Source of the DNA: Gillisia sp. UBA3175 | Lineage (GTDB): Bacteria > Bacteroidota > Bacteroidia > Flavobacteriales > Flavobacteriaceae | Reading direction: 5' to 3' | Assembly (NCBI GenBank): GCA_002364325.1 | Contig: DEXV01000003.1 | Span: 659,229-723,228, forward strand | DNA: 64,000 bases | Part shown: positions 45,661-54,318 of the stretch, in pieces | Layout of the letters: every line of letters begins with the position of its first letter | Position numbering within the stretch: position 1 is the stretch's first letter | Notes under the pieces: model-generated | What the model was told of the DNA's origin: nothing | Database searches by the model: none | What the model saw: the letters and a program-made list of their open reading frames with translations, nothing else | Made by a program: the position numbers and the translations under genes

Positions 45661-47697
45661 ATGAAAAAATCCCTTTTTACCATCATCCTCGCATTTTTCA
45701 CCACTTTTTTATGTAAATCTCAAGACGATGGTTGGACACTTTCTACGGAAAAGGTTGAGCAATATACAGGTGTTGTTGTTGCAAACGGGAGGATTGGAAT
45801 ATTGCCGGAGGATAAACCTTTTGAGGTGCGTTCGGTTATTTTAAATAATGTTTATGAAAAAGAAGCTTCTTTAGGTGTTTCCAAAATTATGTTGGGGATG
45901 AATTTCGGGAACCTCGAAATGGAAATTGACGGAGAAAAAATTACAGAAAATAATATTTCAGACTGGTCGCAAACATTGAATATGAAGGAAGCTTCTTTTA
46001 TCACATCCTTCAACTTCAAAGACAAAGCAAAGGTAACTTATACCATATATGCCTTGCGAAACGTCCAATATTCAAGTTATATTGATTTTAAAGTTGATGC
46101 AAAAAAGGATATTGAAATAAAAGTTACCGGAAAAATCTTAACTCCGAGAGAATATCAGGATCCAACTAGCACTTTTAGGGTACTTAAGGATTTAGAAACT
46201 ACAATGCCCATTTTGCAAACTTTTGCTAAAAGTCAATTTGGAAAACATACGGTTGCCACATCTGCAACTTTCATATGGCATGATATTAATTCTGTAAGAG
46301 AACATGAACGCCCAGACATCAAACACAATAAAGTTTCTGAATATGATAACAGGTTGTCTTTTGAAAGAAAAGTAAAAAAAGGACAGCTAAGTGAGTTTGC
46401 ATGGACTGCAGCAGAAACAACTACTCAGGATTTTGAAGATCCTCAAACCGAATCGGAACGTTTTGTGATCTTTAATTTATTAACCCCAAGAAAGGATTTA
46501 CTCGGTGAGCATAAAAAACTTTGGGAAGAGCTTTGGGAAGGAGATATTGTGATCGAAGGAGACATACAATCGCAGCTAGATGTGCGTTTGGCGCTGTATC
46601 ATTTATATGCATTCTCCAGAGGTGATTCTAATTTGAGTATAGCCCCAATGGGATTGTCTTCACAAAATTACAATGGACATATTTTTTGGGATACAGAACT
46701 TTGGATGTTTCCCCCTTTGTTAGTATTGAATCAGGATATCTCACGTTCCTTAGTAAACTATCGGTCTGACCGATTGGGGAAGGCAAAACAAAAAGCCATT
46801 AACTTCGGTTACAAAGGTGCTATGTTCCCATGGGAGAGTGATGATACAGGGGAGGAAGCAACTCCATCCTGGGCACTTACAGGAACTTTTGAACACCATA
46901 TAACATCTGATGTAGCTATAGCCTTCTGGAATTATTATCGGGTGACCAAAAACAAAGAATGGCTTGTTGAAAGAGGTTACCCTATGTTAAAAGAAATAGC
47001 AGATTATTGGGTAAGCCGTGTTTCAAAAAATGCTTATGGAAGTTATTCCATTAAAAATGTGGTGGGTGCCAATGAGTTTGCAGCAAATGTAGATGATAAT
47101 GCATTTACAAATGGTTCTTCAATAACAGCCCTAAATTATGCGGTCCTTGCAGCCAAAGAAGTTGATGAAATTCCAAATCCCGCCTGGAATGAAGTTGCTT
47201 CAAAAATTGTCATTTTAAAATTCCCTGATGGAACAACAAAAGAAAACCAAAGCTATGAAGGAGAAATTATAAAGCAGGCAGATGTGAACTTGCTGTCTTA
47301 TCCTTTGGATATAATTACCAAAAAAGAAGATATTCTTAAGGATTTAATATATTATGAGTCGAAACTTTCTCCTGAGGGTCCTGCTATGGGGCAATCAATA
47401 TTTGCTATTTTGTATGCCAGATTGGGAGATTCCAAAGAAGCTTACAGGCTTTTTAAAAGAAGTTATGAGCCTAATAAGCGTGCTCCTTTTGGAGCTCTGG
47501 CAGAATCGGCCACCAGTGAGAATCCATATTTTGCGACAGGTGCCGGAGGGATGCTTCAGGTAGTGCTATTTGGATTTGGCGGATTACATATAACCGAAAA
47601 TGGCATAGAACAAAAAAATGAGATCCTGCCAAAGGAATGGAGTTCACTTACCTTAAAAGGTATTGGGCCAGAGAAAAAAACTTATGTGATCAAGTAA
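45661..47697 (+). CDS. Periplasmic GH65 alpha-glucoside hydrolase (kojibiose-hydrolase-like)
   Basis: About 678 residues from the ATG at 45661 with a signal peptide ending near FLCKSQ. An N-terminal beta-sandwich (about 25-270) precedes an (alpha/alpha)6 barrel (about 300-640). NGHIFWDTELWMFPP is the GH65 substrate motif. VVGANEFAANVDDNAFTN places the general acid at E472, and PFGALAESATSENPYF places a candidate base at E615. As I recall, Flavobacterium johnsoniae kojibiose hydrolase uses E472 and E616, so this should be a hydrolase and not a phosphorylase. Expected substrates are alpha-1,2-linked or similar glucosides. It ends the locus. Confidence 0.85.
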   Translation: MKKSLFTIILAFFTTFLCKSQDDGWTLSTEKVEQYTGVVVANGRIGILPEDKPFEVRSVILNNVYEKEASLGVSKIMLGMNFGNLEMEIDGEKITENNISDWSQTLNMKEASFITSFNFKDKAKVTYTIYALRNVQYSSYIDFKVDAKKDIEIKVTGKILTPREYQDPTSTFRVLKDLETTMPILQTFAKSQFGKHTVATSATFIWHDINSVREHERPDIKHNKVSEYDNRLSFERKVKKGQLSEFAWTAAETTTQDFEDPQTESERFVIFNLLTPRKDLLGEHKKLWEELWEGDIVIEGDIQSQLDVRLALYHLYAFSRGDSNLSIAPMGLSSQNYNGHIFWDTELWMFPPLLVLNQDISRSLVNYRSDRLGKAKQKAINFGYKGAMFPWESDDTGEEATPSWALTGTFEHHITSDVAIAFWNYYRVTKNKEWLVERGYPMLKEIADYWVSRVSKNAYGSYSIKNVVGANEFAANVDDNAFTNGSSITALNYAVLAAKEVDEIPNPAWNEVASKIVILKFPDGTTKENQSYEGEIIKQADVNLLSYPLDIITKKEDILKDLIYYESKLSPEGPAMGQSIFAILYARLGDSKEAYRLFKRSYEPNKRAPFGALAESATSENPYFATGAGGMLQVVLFGFGGLHITENGIEQKNEILPKEWSSLTLKGIGPEKKTYVIK

Positions 47698-48072
47698 ACT
47701 GGGGTCAAAGAAACAAGAAGCAAGACAAAAGGGCAAAGAATATAGAAAAAAACTAAAACAGGGATGTTTAACTGCAAAAATCTGCGATCCAGATTGTTTT
47801 CAGGAGCGGGAAAAAGTTTTTTTCATATTTTATTATTTAAAATCATAAAGCATCCGATAAATATTTTATAAAAGTATTCGCGAATTCGTGACTTAAATAA
47901 AGGTATTTATGAGGTATATCAAATAATTTGTCTTTGATAAAAGACTTGTGAAATTACATTTTGATTGCGGATTGTAGTCTAAAGTAAAAAGTTTTTGTAC
48001 TGAAATTGGAATTTTGGAACAGTTATCTTTGTAATCTATTCCAATTAAAAAATCAATTTAAAACCAATTCAT
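47698..48072. other. 375-base gene-free stretch before tex
   Basis: The first 60 bases (CAAGAAGCAAGACAAAAGGG and surroundings) look like the purine-rich low-complexity repeats scattered in Flavobacteriaceae genomes. The end holds the tex -7 box. No gene or RNA was recognised. Confidence 0.4.
48024..48031 (+). promoter_or_regulatory. Putative -7 box of tex
   Basis: TATCTTTG matches TAnnTTTG exactly, 41 bases upstream of the TTG start. Upstream TTTG or TTG elements have non-ideal spacing (26 or 15 bases). Confidence 0.35.
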
Positions 48073-50196
48073 TTGAAATTATTAGATTTTGTAAAGTCCC
48101 AATTAAACCTTCCAGAAAAATCAATCCAAAATACAATTACGCTACTTTCTGAAGATGCAACCATTCCATTTATTGCCAGATATAGGAAGGAAGCTACTGG
48201 AAATCTGGATGAAGTTGAAATTGAAAAGATTTCAGATCTACTTAAATCATTTTCAGAATTAGAGAAAAGAAAAAAATCTATACTAAACGCTATTAATGAG
48301 CAAGGTGCGCTTACTTCGGCTTTAAAGCTAAAGATAGAAGAGGCAAATACTTTAGTTGTTCTTGAAGACTTGTATTTGCCATATAAAAAGAAACGCAGAA
48401 CAAAAGCTGATGTTGCTAGAGAAGCAGGCTTAGAGCCTTTGGCAAAGATTTTAATGTCGCAAAATGGAGACGATCTTAAGTTGATTGGAAAACGATTTCT
48501 TTCCAAAGATGTTGTTTCAATAGAGAAAGCTTTGGAAGGAGCAAAGCACATAATTGCAGAATGGATAAGTGAAAATCCCGTTGTAAGGCAAAAGCTTAGA
48601 AGATTGTACAGTAGCTCGGGAGAGATCACGGCTAGAATCGTGAAATCTGAAAAAGACAAGCCCGCAGCTCAAAAGTATAAACAGTATTTCGATTGGCAGG
48701 AATCACTTAATAGAATTCCTTCCCATAGACTTTTGGCTATTTTAAGAGCAGAAAATGAAGGTTTTATAAAAATGAAATTAGAAGTAGATGAAACTACTTC
48801 GCTTGATCAAATTTCAGGTATCATTTTAAAGAAGCGAAATCAAAATTCAAAATATATTGAAGAGGCTATCGAAGATTCCTATAAGCGGCTTTTAAAACCA
48901 TCTTTTTCTAACGAGGCGATCTCTGAAGCGAAAAATAGGGCGGATGAAGATGCCATTAAGGTTTTTTCTGAAAATCTTGAACAGTTGTTATTGGCTCCGC
49001 CCTTAGGAAATAAGCGAATTTTAGCAATTGATCCTGGTTTTAGATCTGGCTGTAAAGTAGTGTGTTTAGATGAAAATGGAATGTTATTACATAACGAAAC
49101 TATTTATCCTCATGCTCCTCAAAATGAATTGAGCATGGCCATAAAGAAGATTAGATCTTTAGTAAATGCGTATCAGATTGAAGCTATTTCCATAGGTAAT
49201 GGAACAGCTTCCAGAGAAACAGAACAATTCATAAAAAAAGTCCCATTTAATACCGATGTTTCGGTGTTTGTGGTAAATGAAGCTGGAGCCTCTATTTATT
49301 CCGCCTCAAAAATAGCGAGAGATGAATTTCCAGATTATGACATTACCGTAAGAGGAGCAGTTTCTATAGGAAGAAGATTGATAGATCCTTTAGCAGAATT
49401 GGTAAAGATAGATGCGAAATCCATAGGAGTAGGACAGTATCAGCATGATGTAGATCAGGTAAAATTGAAAGAAAAATTAGATAGTGTAGTAATGATCTGT
49501 GTTAATAGAATAGGGATCAATGTAAATTCTGCTAGTAAGGAATTGTTATCATATGTTTCTGGAATAGGGCCCGTTCTTGCGGAAAATATCATAGAATATA
49601 GATCCAAGAATGGAAGTTTAGAAACTCGGGAAGATCTTTTAAAAGTTTCACGTTTAGGAGCAAAAGCATATGAGCAAGCAGCAGGTTTTTTAAGAATAAA
49701 GAATTCTAAAAATCCTTTGGATGATTCTGCTGTACACCCAGAACGTTATGATCTGGTAAAGAAAATGGCAAAAGATTTAGGAACCGAATTACATAACATC
49801 ATAGGAAAAAAGGAAATATTACAAAATATTACCTTGGACAGTTATACAAGTATGGATCTGGGATTGCCCACATTAAGGGATATTCTAAAAGAACTAGAAA
49901 AACCAGGAGTAGATCCACGTAAAAAAGTAAAGGTCTTTAAATTTGATGATACTATTAGCACAATTAAAGATCTTAAAACTGGTATGAAACTCCCAGGAAT
50001 TGTAAACAATATCACTAATTTTGGATGTTTCGTGGATATTGGAGTTAAAGAAAGTGGATTGATTCATATTTCTAAATTGGCCAAAGAATATATAAGCGAT
50101 GTTAATGCTGTTGTAAAATTAGGTGAACATTTAACGGTAACTGTGTTGGAGATTGATCTTGATCTAAAACGAATTCAACTTTCGCTAATCGATTAA
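48073..50196 (+). CDS. tex: Tex-family RNA-binding transcription accessory protein
   Basis: 707 residues from a TTG start; the following sequence LLDFVKSQLNLPEKSIQNTI matches the usual Tex beginning. It has the N-terminal helical region (PFIARYRKEATGNLDE), a YqgF/RNase H-like core (RILAIDPGFRSGCKVVCLDE, and NEAGASIYSASKIARDEFPD), helix-hairpin-helix motifs (VNSASKELLSYVSGIGPVLA) and a C-terminal S1 domain (GIVNNITNFGCFVDIGVKES). It binds nucleic acids and supports transcription and stress tolerance. Single gene, ended by a hairpin. Confidence 0.93.
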   Translation: MKLLDFVKSQLNLPEKSIQNTITLLSEDATIPFIARYRKEATGNLDEVEIEKISDLLKSFSELEKRKKSILNAINEQGALTSALKLKIEEANTLVVLEDLYLPYKKKRRTKADVAREAGLEPLAKILMSQNGDDLKLIGKRFLSKDVVSIEKALEGAKHIIAEWISENPVVRQKLRRLYSSSGEITARIVKSEKDKPAAQKYKQYFDWQESLNRIPSHRLLAILRAENEGFIKMKLEVDETTSLDQISGIILKKRNQNSKYIEEAIEDSYKRLLKPSFSNEAISEAKNRADEDAIKVFSENLEQLLLAPPLGNKRILAIDPGFRSGCKVVCLDENGMLLHNETIYPHAPQNELSMAIKKIRSLVNAYQIEAISIGNGTASRETEQFIKKVPFNTDVSVFVVNEAGASIYSASKIARDEFPDYDITVRGAVSIGRRLIDPLAELVKIDAKSIGVGQYQHDVDQVKLKEKLDSVVMICVNRIGINVNSASKELLSYVSGIGPVLAENIIEYRSKNGSLETREDLLKVSRLGAKAYEQAAGFLRIKNSKNPLDDSAVHPERYDLVKKMAKDLGTELHNIIGKKEILQNITLDSYTSMDLGLPTLRDILKELEKPGVDPRKKVKVFKFDDTISTIKDLKTGMKLPGIVNNITNFGCFVDIGVKESGLIHISKLAKEYISDVNAVVKLGEHLTVTVLEIDLDLKRIQLSLID

Positions 50197-50207
50197 AAAA
50201 CAAAACT

Positions 50208-50238
50208 GCGAATAGAATCTCTACTCGCAACTTTTTTT
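50208..50238. terminator. Intrinsic terminator after tex
   Basis: TGCGAATAGA pairs with TCTACTCGCA with one mismatch, then a run of seven T (50232-50238). It lies between the convergent tex and S9 peptidase genes. Confidence 0.7.
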
Positions 50239-50261
50239 ATACTAACTAATCTATTAAACTT

Positions 50262-52274
50262 TTAATCCTTATACTTATCAAACCAAGATAGAATAGCCGC
50301 TACTTTAGCAATAAGATTACTTGGTCTATTTGCAATTCCGTGTCCTGATCCGGGAATTCTTACCATGGCTGTTTCTACGCCTTCCAATTTTAATGCACTG
50401 TAGAATTGCTCAGATTCAGCTATTGGAGTTCTGTAATCTTCTTCTCCCGTTAGCAACATAGTTGGAGTGGTAATATTAGCTACATAATTTAAAGGAGATC
50501 GTTTGAAATAACTTTCTGGATCTTCCCAAGGTTTTTTACCAAACCAATATTTAGAAAAGAAGCCTGGATTATCTGCATATAAGACAAAACTGGTCCAGTT
50601 TATCACTGGTTTTGCAACTACAGCAGCTTTAAATCTATTTGTTTTCCCAACTATCCAGGCAGTTAATACACCACCGCCACTACCTCCGGTAACAAATAAA
50701 TTTTCTTTATCTACATACCCTTTTGCCAAAACTGCATCTACTCCAGACATTAGGTCATGATAATCGTTATTCGGATAGTCGTGATGAATTAAGTTTCCAA
50801 ATTCCTCACCATAGCCTGTACTTCCTCTAGGATTGGTGTAGAGCACTACATATCCTGCTGCTGCCATTAGCTGAATTTCGGCAGAAAATACATTCCCATA
50901 ACTCGCAAATGGCCCACCATGGATCTCGAGTATCAGCGGGTATTTTTTATTTGGATCAAAATCCGGAGGAGTTACTATCCAACCCTGAATCTCTCTTTGA
51001 TCTGCAGAAGACTTCCACCAGATCTCTTCTACTTTTCCAAGTTTTTTAAAGGAAAGTAAATCGCTATTAACATCTGTAAGCACCTTGTCATTTCCTTTAT
51101 TTCCAACACCAAGATCAGATAACATTGCGTTTTTACCGGAAGTAAAAGCGTAATTCCCATTTTCTGAAACACTATAGGATGCAGCGTTATATGGCCTTCC
51201 TAAGGAAAGTCCTCCCAGGTTATTTGTTATCTCTTTTACTTTACCACTTGTAGAAATGTAACCCAGTTTTGTACTGCCTTTGTCATCATATTGAAAATAA
51301 AGGCCATCTCCGTTTTTGTCCCAGGAAATATCACTTATATCTCTGTCAAATTCTTCTGAAATGTTCTTACTTCCACTACCATCTGTATTCATGATATATA
51401 ACTGACTTAGTTGATATCCTTGGAGTCTATCATCGAAGCCTAAATAGGCAATTTTCTTACCATCTGCAGAGATAATAGGATTGCTATCTGGACCTTGTCT
51501 ATTTGTTAAGGTTGTTATTTTTGCATCAGCAATATCTAACTTATGAATTTCTGAATTCAGCGGATCTAATTCATGGTTTTCTCCAGAATTAGCTGAAAAA
51601 TATAAACTTTTTCCATCCTTTGCCCAAACCGGGGTTCCATGATCGAACGGGTTAAATGTAAGTTGCCTTGGTGTGTGTCCATCTATAGAAACTATAAATA
51701 ATTGAGCATTTCCACTTTTCAAATAACCAGCACCATCTGCTCGATAATTCATATCTGTAATGTACTTAGGTGCCTCGTTCCATTTAGCGCCTTCTGGCTT
51801 CTTTGGCATCTTAATAGGGGAAGCATTCTCCTTAATAACGAATTTTGAAAAAGCAAGAAAATCGCTGTCTGGGGACCAAGAAATTGCTCCAGGTAAATCA
51901 TTTGAATTAGAAATTACTAATGGCTGTTTGGAATCCATCCACATTAAATATAGCCGCATTTCTCCATCCATATTGGATTTGAAAAGTAATTTTTTTCCAT
52001 CTGGAGACCAACTTGGTGAATTATCTGAAGTATTTCCCGTGGTTAATGGTCTGTTTTGTGACCCATCAAAATTCACTATCCATAGATTTGAAAGATTTTT
52101 ATCGGTCATGACATCCTTAAAATTCCGGACATATACCACTTGTTTGCCATCTGGAGAAATTTGAGGGTCTGAAATATATTCCAAGTTGAAAATATCCAGT
52201 AATTCTAGTTTATCCGATGGTTGTGCTACAGATACTTGACAGGTGAGTAAAAAAAGCAGTAATAGTTTTTTCAT
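50262..52274 (-). CDS. S9 family serine peptidase (prolyl oligopeptidase type), secreted
   Basis: 670 residues with a signal peptide (MKKLLLLFLLTCQVSVAQ). The N-terminal half is a beta-propeller of TolB/PD40-like repeats (LDIFNLEYISDPQISPDGKQ, and SPSWSPDGKKLLF). The C-terminal alpha/beta hydrolase has the catalytic serine S532 in VTGGSGGGVLTAWI, an aspartate in GEEDYRTPIAES and a histidine in PGSGHGIANRP. Such periplasmic enzymes release dipeptides or acyl amino acids. It is in the same orientation as the M28 peptidase 39 bases upstream, so a peptidase pair is likely. Confidence 0.92.
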   Translation of the reverse strand: MKKLLLLFLLTCQVSVAQPSDKLELLDIFNLEYISDPQISPDGKQVVYVRNFKDVMTDKNLSNLWIVNFDGSQNRPLTTGNTSDNSPSWSPDGKKLLFKSNMDGEMRLYLMWMDSKQPLVISNSNDLPGAISWSPDSDFLAFSKFVIKENASPIKMPKKPEGAKWNEAPKYITDMNYRADGAGYLKSGNAQLFIVSIDGHTPRQLTFNPFDHGTPVWAKDGKSLYFSANSGENHELDPLNSEIHKLDIADAKITTLTNRQGPDSNPIISADGKKIAYLGFDDRLQGYQLSQLYIMNTDGSGSKNISEEFDRDISDISWDKNGDGLYFQYDDKGSTKLGYISTSGKVKEITNNLGGLSLGRPYNAASYSVSENGNYAFTSGKNAMLSDLGVGNKGNDKVLTDVNSDLLSFKKLGKVEEIWWKSSADQREIQGWIVTPPDFDPNKKYPLILEIHGGPFASYGNVFSAEIQLMAAAGYVVLYTNPRGSTGYGEEFGNLIHHDYPNNDYHDLMSGVDAVLAKGYVDKENLFVTGGSGGGVLTAWIVGKTNRFKAAVVAKPVINWTSFVLYADNPGFFSKYWFGKKPWEDPESYFKRSPLNYVANITTPTMLLTGEEDYRTPIAESEQFYSALKLEGVETAMVRIPGSGHGIANRPSNLIAKVAAILSWFDKYKD

Positions 52275-52313
52275 TGATAGAAATTTTTAAACGTAATTCA
52301 ATATTCAATGTTT

Positions 52314-53660
52314 TTATCTAAAAGTAGAAGATGGGAAGGCAACCAAGCTTTCATGACCATTTTTGCCTACCGCAACTACTCCAAAAAAGTAGTTGTCTAT
52401 AACAATTCCATCCAACATAAATTCTGAAACATCTCCAACAAATCTGGAATATTGCCATACAGGAGATGTGGTATCTCTCCAATAAATTTTATAGCCAGCA
52501 ATATCTCCCGAAACTTTTTCCCAGCGAAGTTTTGTTGATGGTTCAACTATTCCTCCAATCGCAACTTTATTAGGGCTTGGTGGTGCCCACGCTAAACTTG
52601 CAAGGTTTATGGCATTTACAGCGGTGAGTTTTGCAGCATAATCAAAATTGACTCCTTCAACTACATCACCATATTCAATTCCATTTTCTGTTCTAATATC
52701 CTGATGTTGTCTGTTATAATTTTCGTGAGCTTCCATGATCCTTATTCCGGCATATCCAAGATCATTAAACGATCTGTGGTGACCACCTCGTCCAAATCTA
52801 TCTAATCTATAGATCATCATAGGATTCATTTCTGGCATATAAGTTTCAACGGTTTTGTGGATGTATCTAGCTAATTGTCTGGAAATACCATCTACTTCAC
52901 CGCCGTAATATCTTCTTGCGTTTCTTTCTTGTTCAGTTTCGGTTGGAGGAACCGGTTCAGAAAATATCCTGAAACTTCTATTATCTATTACACCATCTAC
53001 GCCTTCAATATTGCCTATCATGTCATTATTTAAAACGCCAATGATCTCCCAGCCTTTATCTTTCGCATAATTTGCTAGCCCTTTTCCACCGAACAATCCT
53101 TGTTCTTCCCCAGATAATCCTACATATATAATACTATTTTCGAATTTATACTTGGATAATACTCTAGAGGCTTCAATAGTTCCCGCCATTCCACTTGCAT
53201 TATCATTTGCTCCAGGAGCATCGGTTTCAAAATCCATGGTATTGCTTGCACGAGAATCTATATCTCCGCTCATAATGATATACCTGTTTGGATATTTAGT
53301 TCCTTTTTGAATTGCAACCACATTCACCACCCAAGCTTCTTTTGGAATACGATCCCCATCTTCTGGAGTAACTAGATCTTTTTGGTAGAATACATTTAAG
53401 CAGTTGTTGCAGCTTTTAGAAACCTGATCAAATTCAGATTTTATCCATCGTCTGGCTGCTCCAATTCCACGCGTGGAGGAAACAGTATCGCTAAAGGTAT
53501 TTCTGGTTCCAAAACTGGCTAATTTTCTAATATCTTTTTCAATTCGATCTGCTGAAACATTATCTATGATCTCATAAATTTTTTGATCTGTGCACTGTGC
53601 AATAGAATTAAGGGTGAATAGAATTAAAACTAAAGTTGCTAAGGATGTTTTTAGGGTCAT
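52314..53660 (-). CDS. M28 family metallopeptidase with C-terminal FnIII-like domain
   Basis: 448 residues with a signal peptide ending at LNSIAQ. The M28 catalytic part (about 100-350) shows PGANDNASGMAG, GEEQGLFGGKGLA, VLNNDMIGN and GRGGHHRSF, giving D, E-E, D and H metal ligands. The first ligand, normally histidine in GHxDS, reads GDIDS, so D replaces H. The last 90 residues (LRWEKVSGDIAGYKIYWRDT) resemble a fibronectin type III module. It is probably an aminopeptidase working with the S9 enzyme next to it. Confidence 0.88.
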   Translation of the reverse strand: MTLKTSLATLVLILFTLNSIAQCTDQKIYEIIDNVSADRIEKDIRKLASFGTRNTFSDTVSSTRGIGAARRWIKSEFDQVSKSCNNCLNVFYQKDLVTPEDGDRIPKEAWVVNVVAIQKGTKYPNRYIIMSGDIDSRASNTMDFETDAPGANDNASGMAGTIEASRVLSKYKFENSIIYVGLSGEEQGLFGGKGLANYAKDKGWEIIGVLNNDMIGNIEGVDGVIDNRSFRIFSEPVPPTETEQERNARRYYGGEVDGISRQLARYIHKTVETYMPEMNPMMIYRLDRFGRGGHHRSFNDLGYAGIRIMEAHENYNRQHQDIRTENGIEYGDVVEGVNFDYAAKLTAVNAINLASLAWAPPSPNKVAIGGIVEPSTKLRWEKVSGDIAGYKIYWRDTTSPVWQYSRFVGDVSEFMLDGIVIDNYFFGVVAVGKNGHESLVAFPSSTFR

Positions 53661-53736
53661 TTTTTAATTTTTAATTTAAGGATGGTAATGTAAGGAAAGT
53701 TTATCAATTATATTTGAACTGGAAGTGGGGAAAAAT

Positions 53737-53767
53737 AAAAAGCCTCGGAATTTCTCCGAGGCTTTTT
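53737..53767 (-). terminator. Intrinsic terminator after the YtxH gene
   Basis: A perfect 13-bp stem, AAAAAGCCTCGGA with TCCGAGGCTTTTT, around a five-base loop, 19 bases past the stop. Confidence 0.85.
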
Positions 53768-53785
53768 AATATAATTGAGATTAGA

Positions 53786-54073
53786 CTAGCTAGCTCTCAT
53801 ATCATGTATATCTGCTTTAGTATCGTGATATTTTTCTTCAACTTTCGAATTGCTTACACCAGCTTTAGATCTTTCTTTTAAAGATTCTACCTTTTGATTA
53901 AGGCTATCTGCCATTTCATTGATTTTTCCTTTAGCATCTTTTAAGTAGCTATCTCCAGTTTCAGTAATTTTTTTACGTGTATCTGCTCCTTTTTTAGGTG
54001 CAAACAATAATCCAATAGCTGCTCCAATAGCTGCTCCTGATACTAATCCTGTTATTAATTTACCTGCTTTCAT
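53786..54073 (-). CDS. YtxH-like small membrane/stress protein
   Basis: 95 residues. A glycine/alanine-rich hydrophobic segment (LITGLVSGAAIGAAIGLLFA) is followed by PKKGADTRKKITETGDSYL and a charged helical tail (about 40-90). This is the YtxH family (general-stress type), thought to sit at the inner membrane with the tail in the cytoplasm. Its biochemical role is unknown. Monocistronic, with its own terminator. Confidence 0.85.
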   Translation of the reverse strand: MKAGKLITGLVSGAAIGAAIGLLFAPKKGADTRKKITETGDSYLKDAKGKINEMADSLNQKVESLKERSKAGVSNSKVEEKYHDTKADIHDMRAS

Positions 54074-54273
54074 AATTATAATTTTTAAATATTGGTTTTG
54101 ATTAATATTGACTCTGTAAAAGTACTTCTAATTAAGACTTTGGATGCTTATGTTTAGTTAAGTTTGGTATAAATTTTCTCTGTGTTTATTAAGAAATTTA
54201 ACAATTTTAATTTATATAATGCAAAAAATATAGGTTTTTGAAGCAGGTAATAATTAGGCCTTTTGAATATAAA

Positions 54274-54298
54274 AAAGCCACCTTTTTTAGGTGGCTTT
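54274..54298 (-). terminator. Intrinsic terminator after the M43 protease gene
   Basis: AAAGCCACCT pairs with AGGTGGCTTT around a five-T loop, with flanking A/T runs. Confidence 0.8.
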
Positions 54299-54318
54299 CG
54301 ATATAGTATGAATTAAAT

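Noticed and set aside
45661..47697. Maltose or trehalose phosphorylase
   Set aside because: The export signal, and the region after the candidate base E615, fit the GH65 hydrolases better than the phosphate-binding phosphorylases.
47698..47760. Remnant gene in the purine-rich stretch after GH65
   Set aside because: Low-complexity AAGAAGCAAGAC-like sequence with no coding signal; it looks like a dispersed intergenic repeat.
48069..48659. 196-codon open frame on the minus strand at the start of tex
   Set aside because: It lies wholly antisense to well conserved tex sequence, matches no family I know, and has typical shadow-frame composition.
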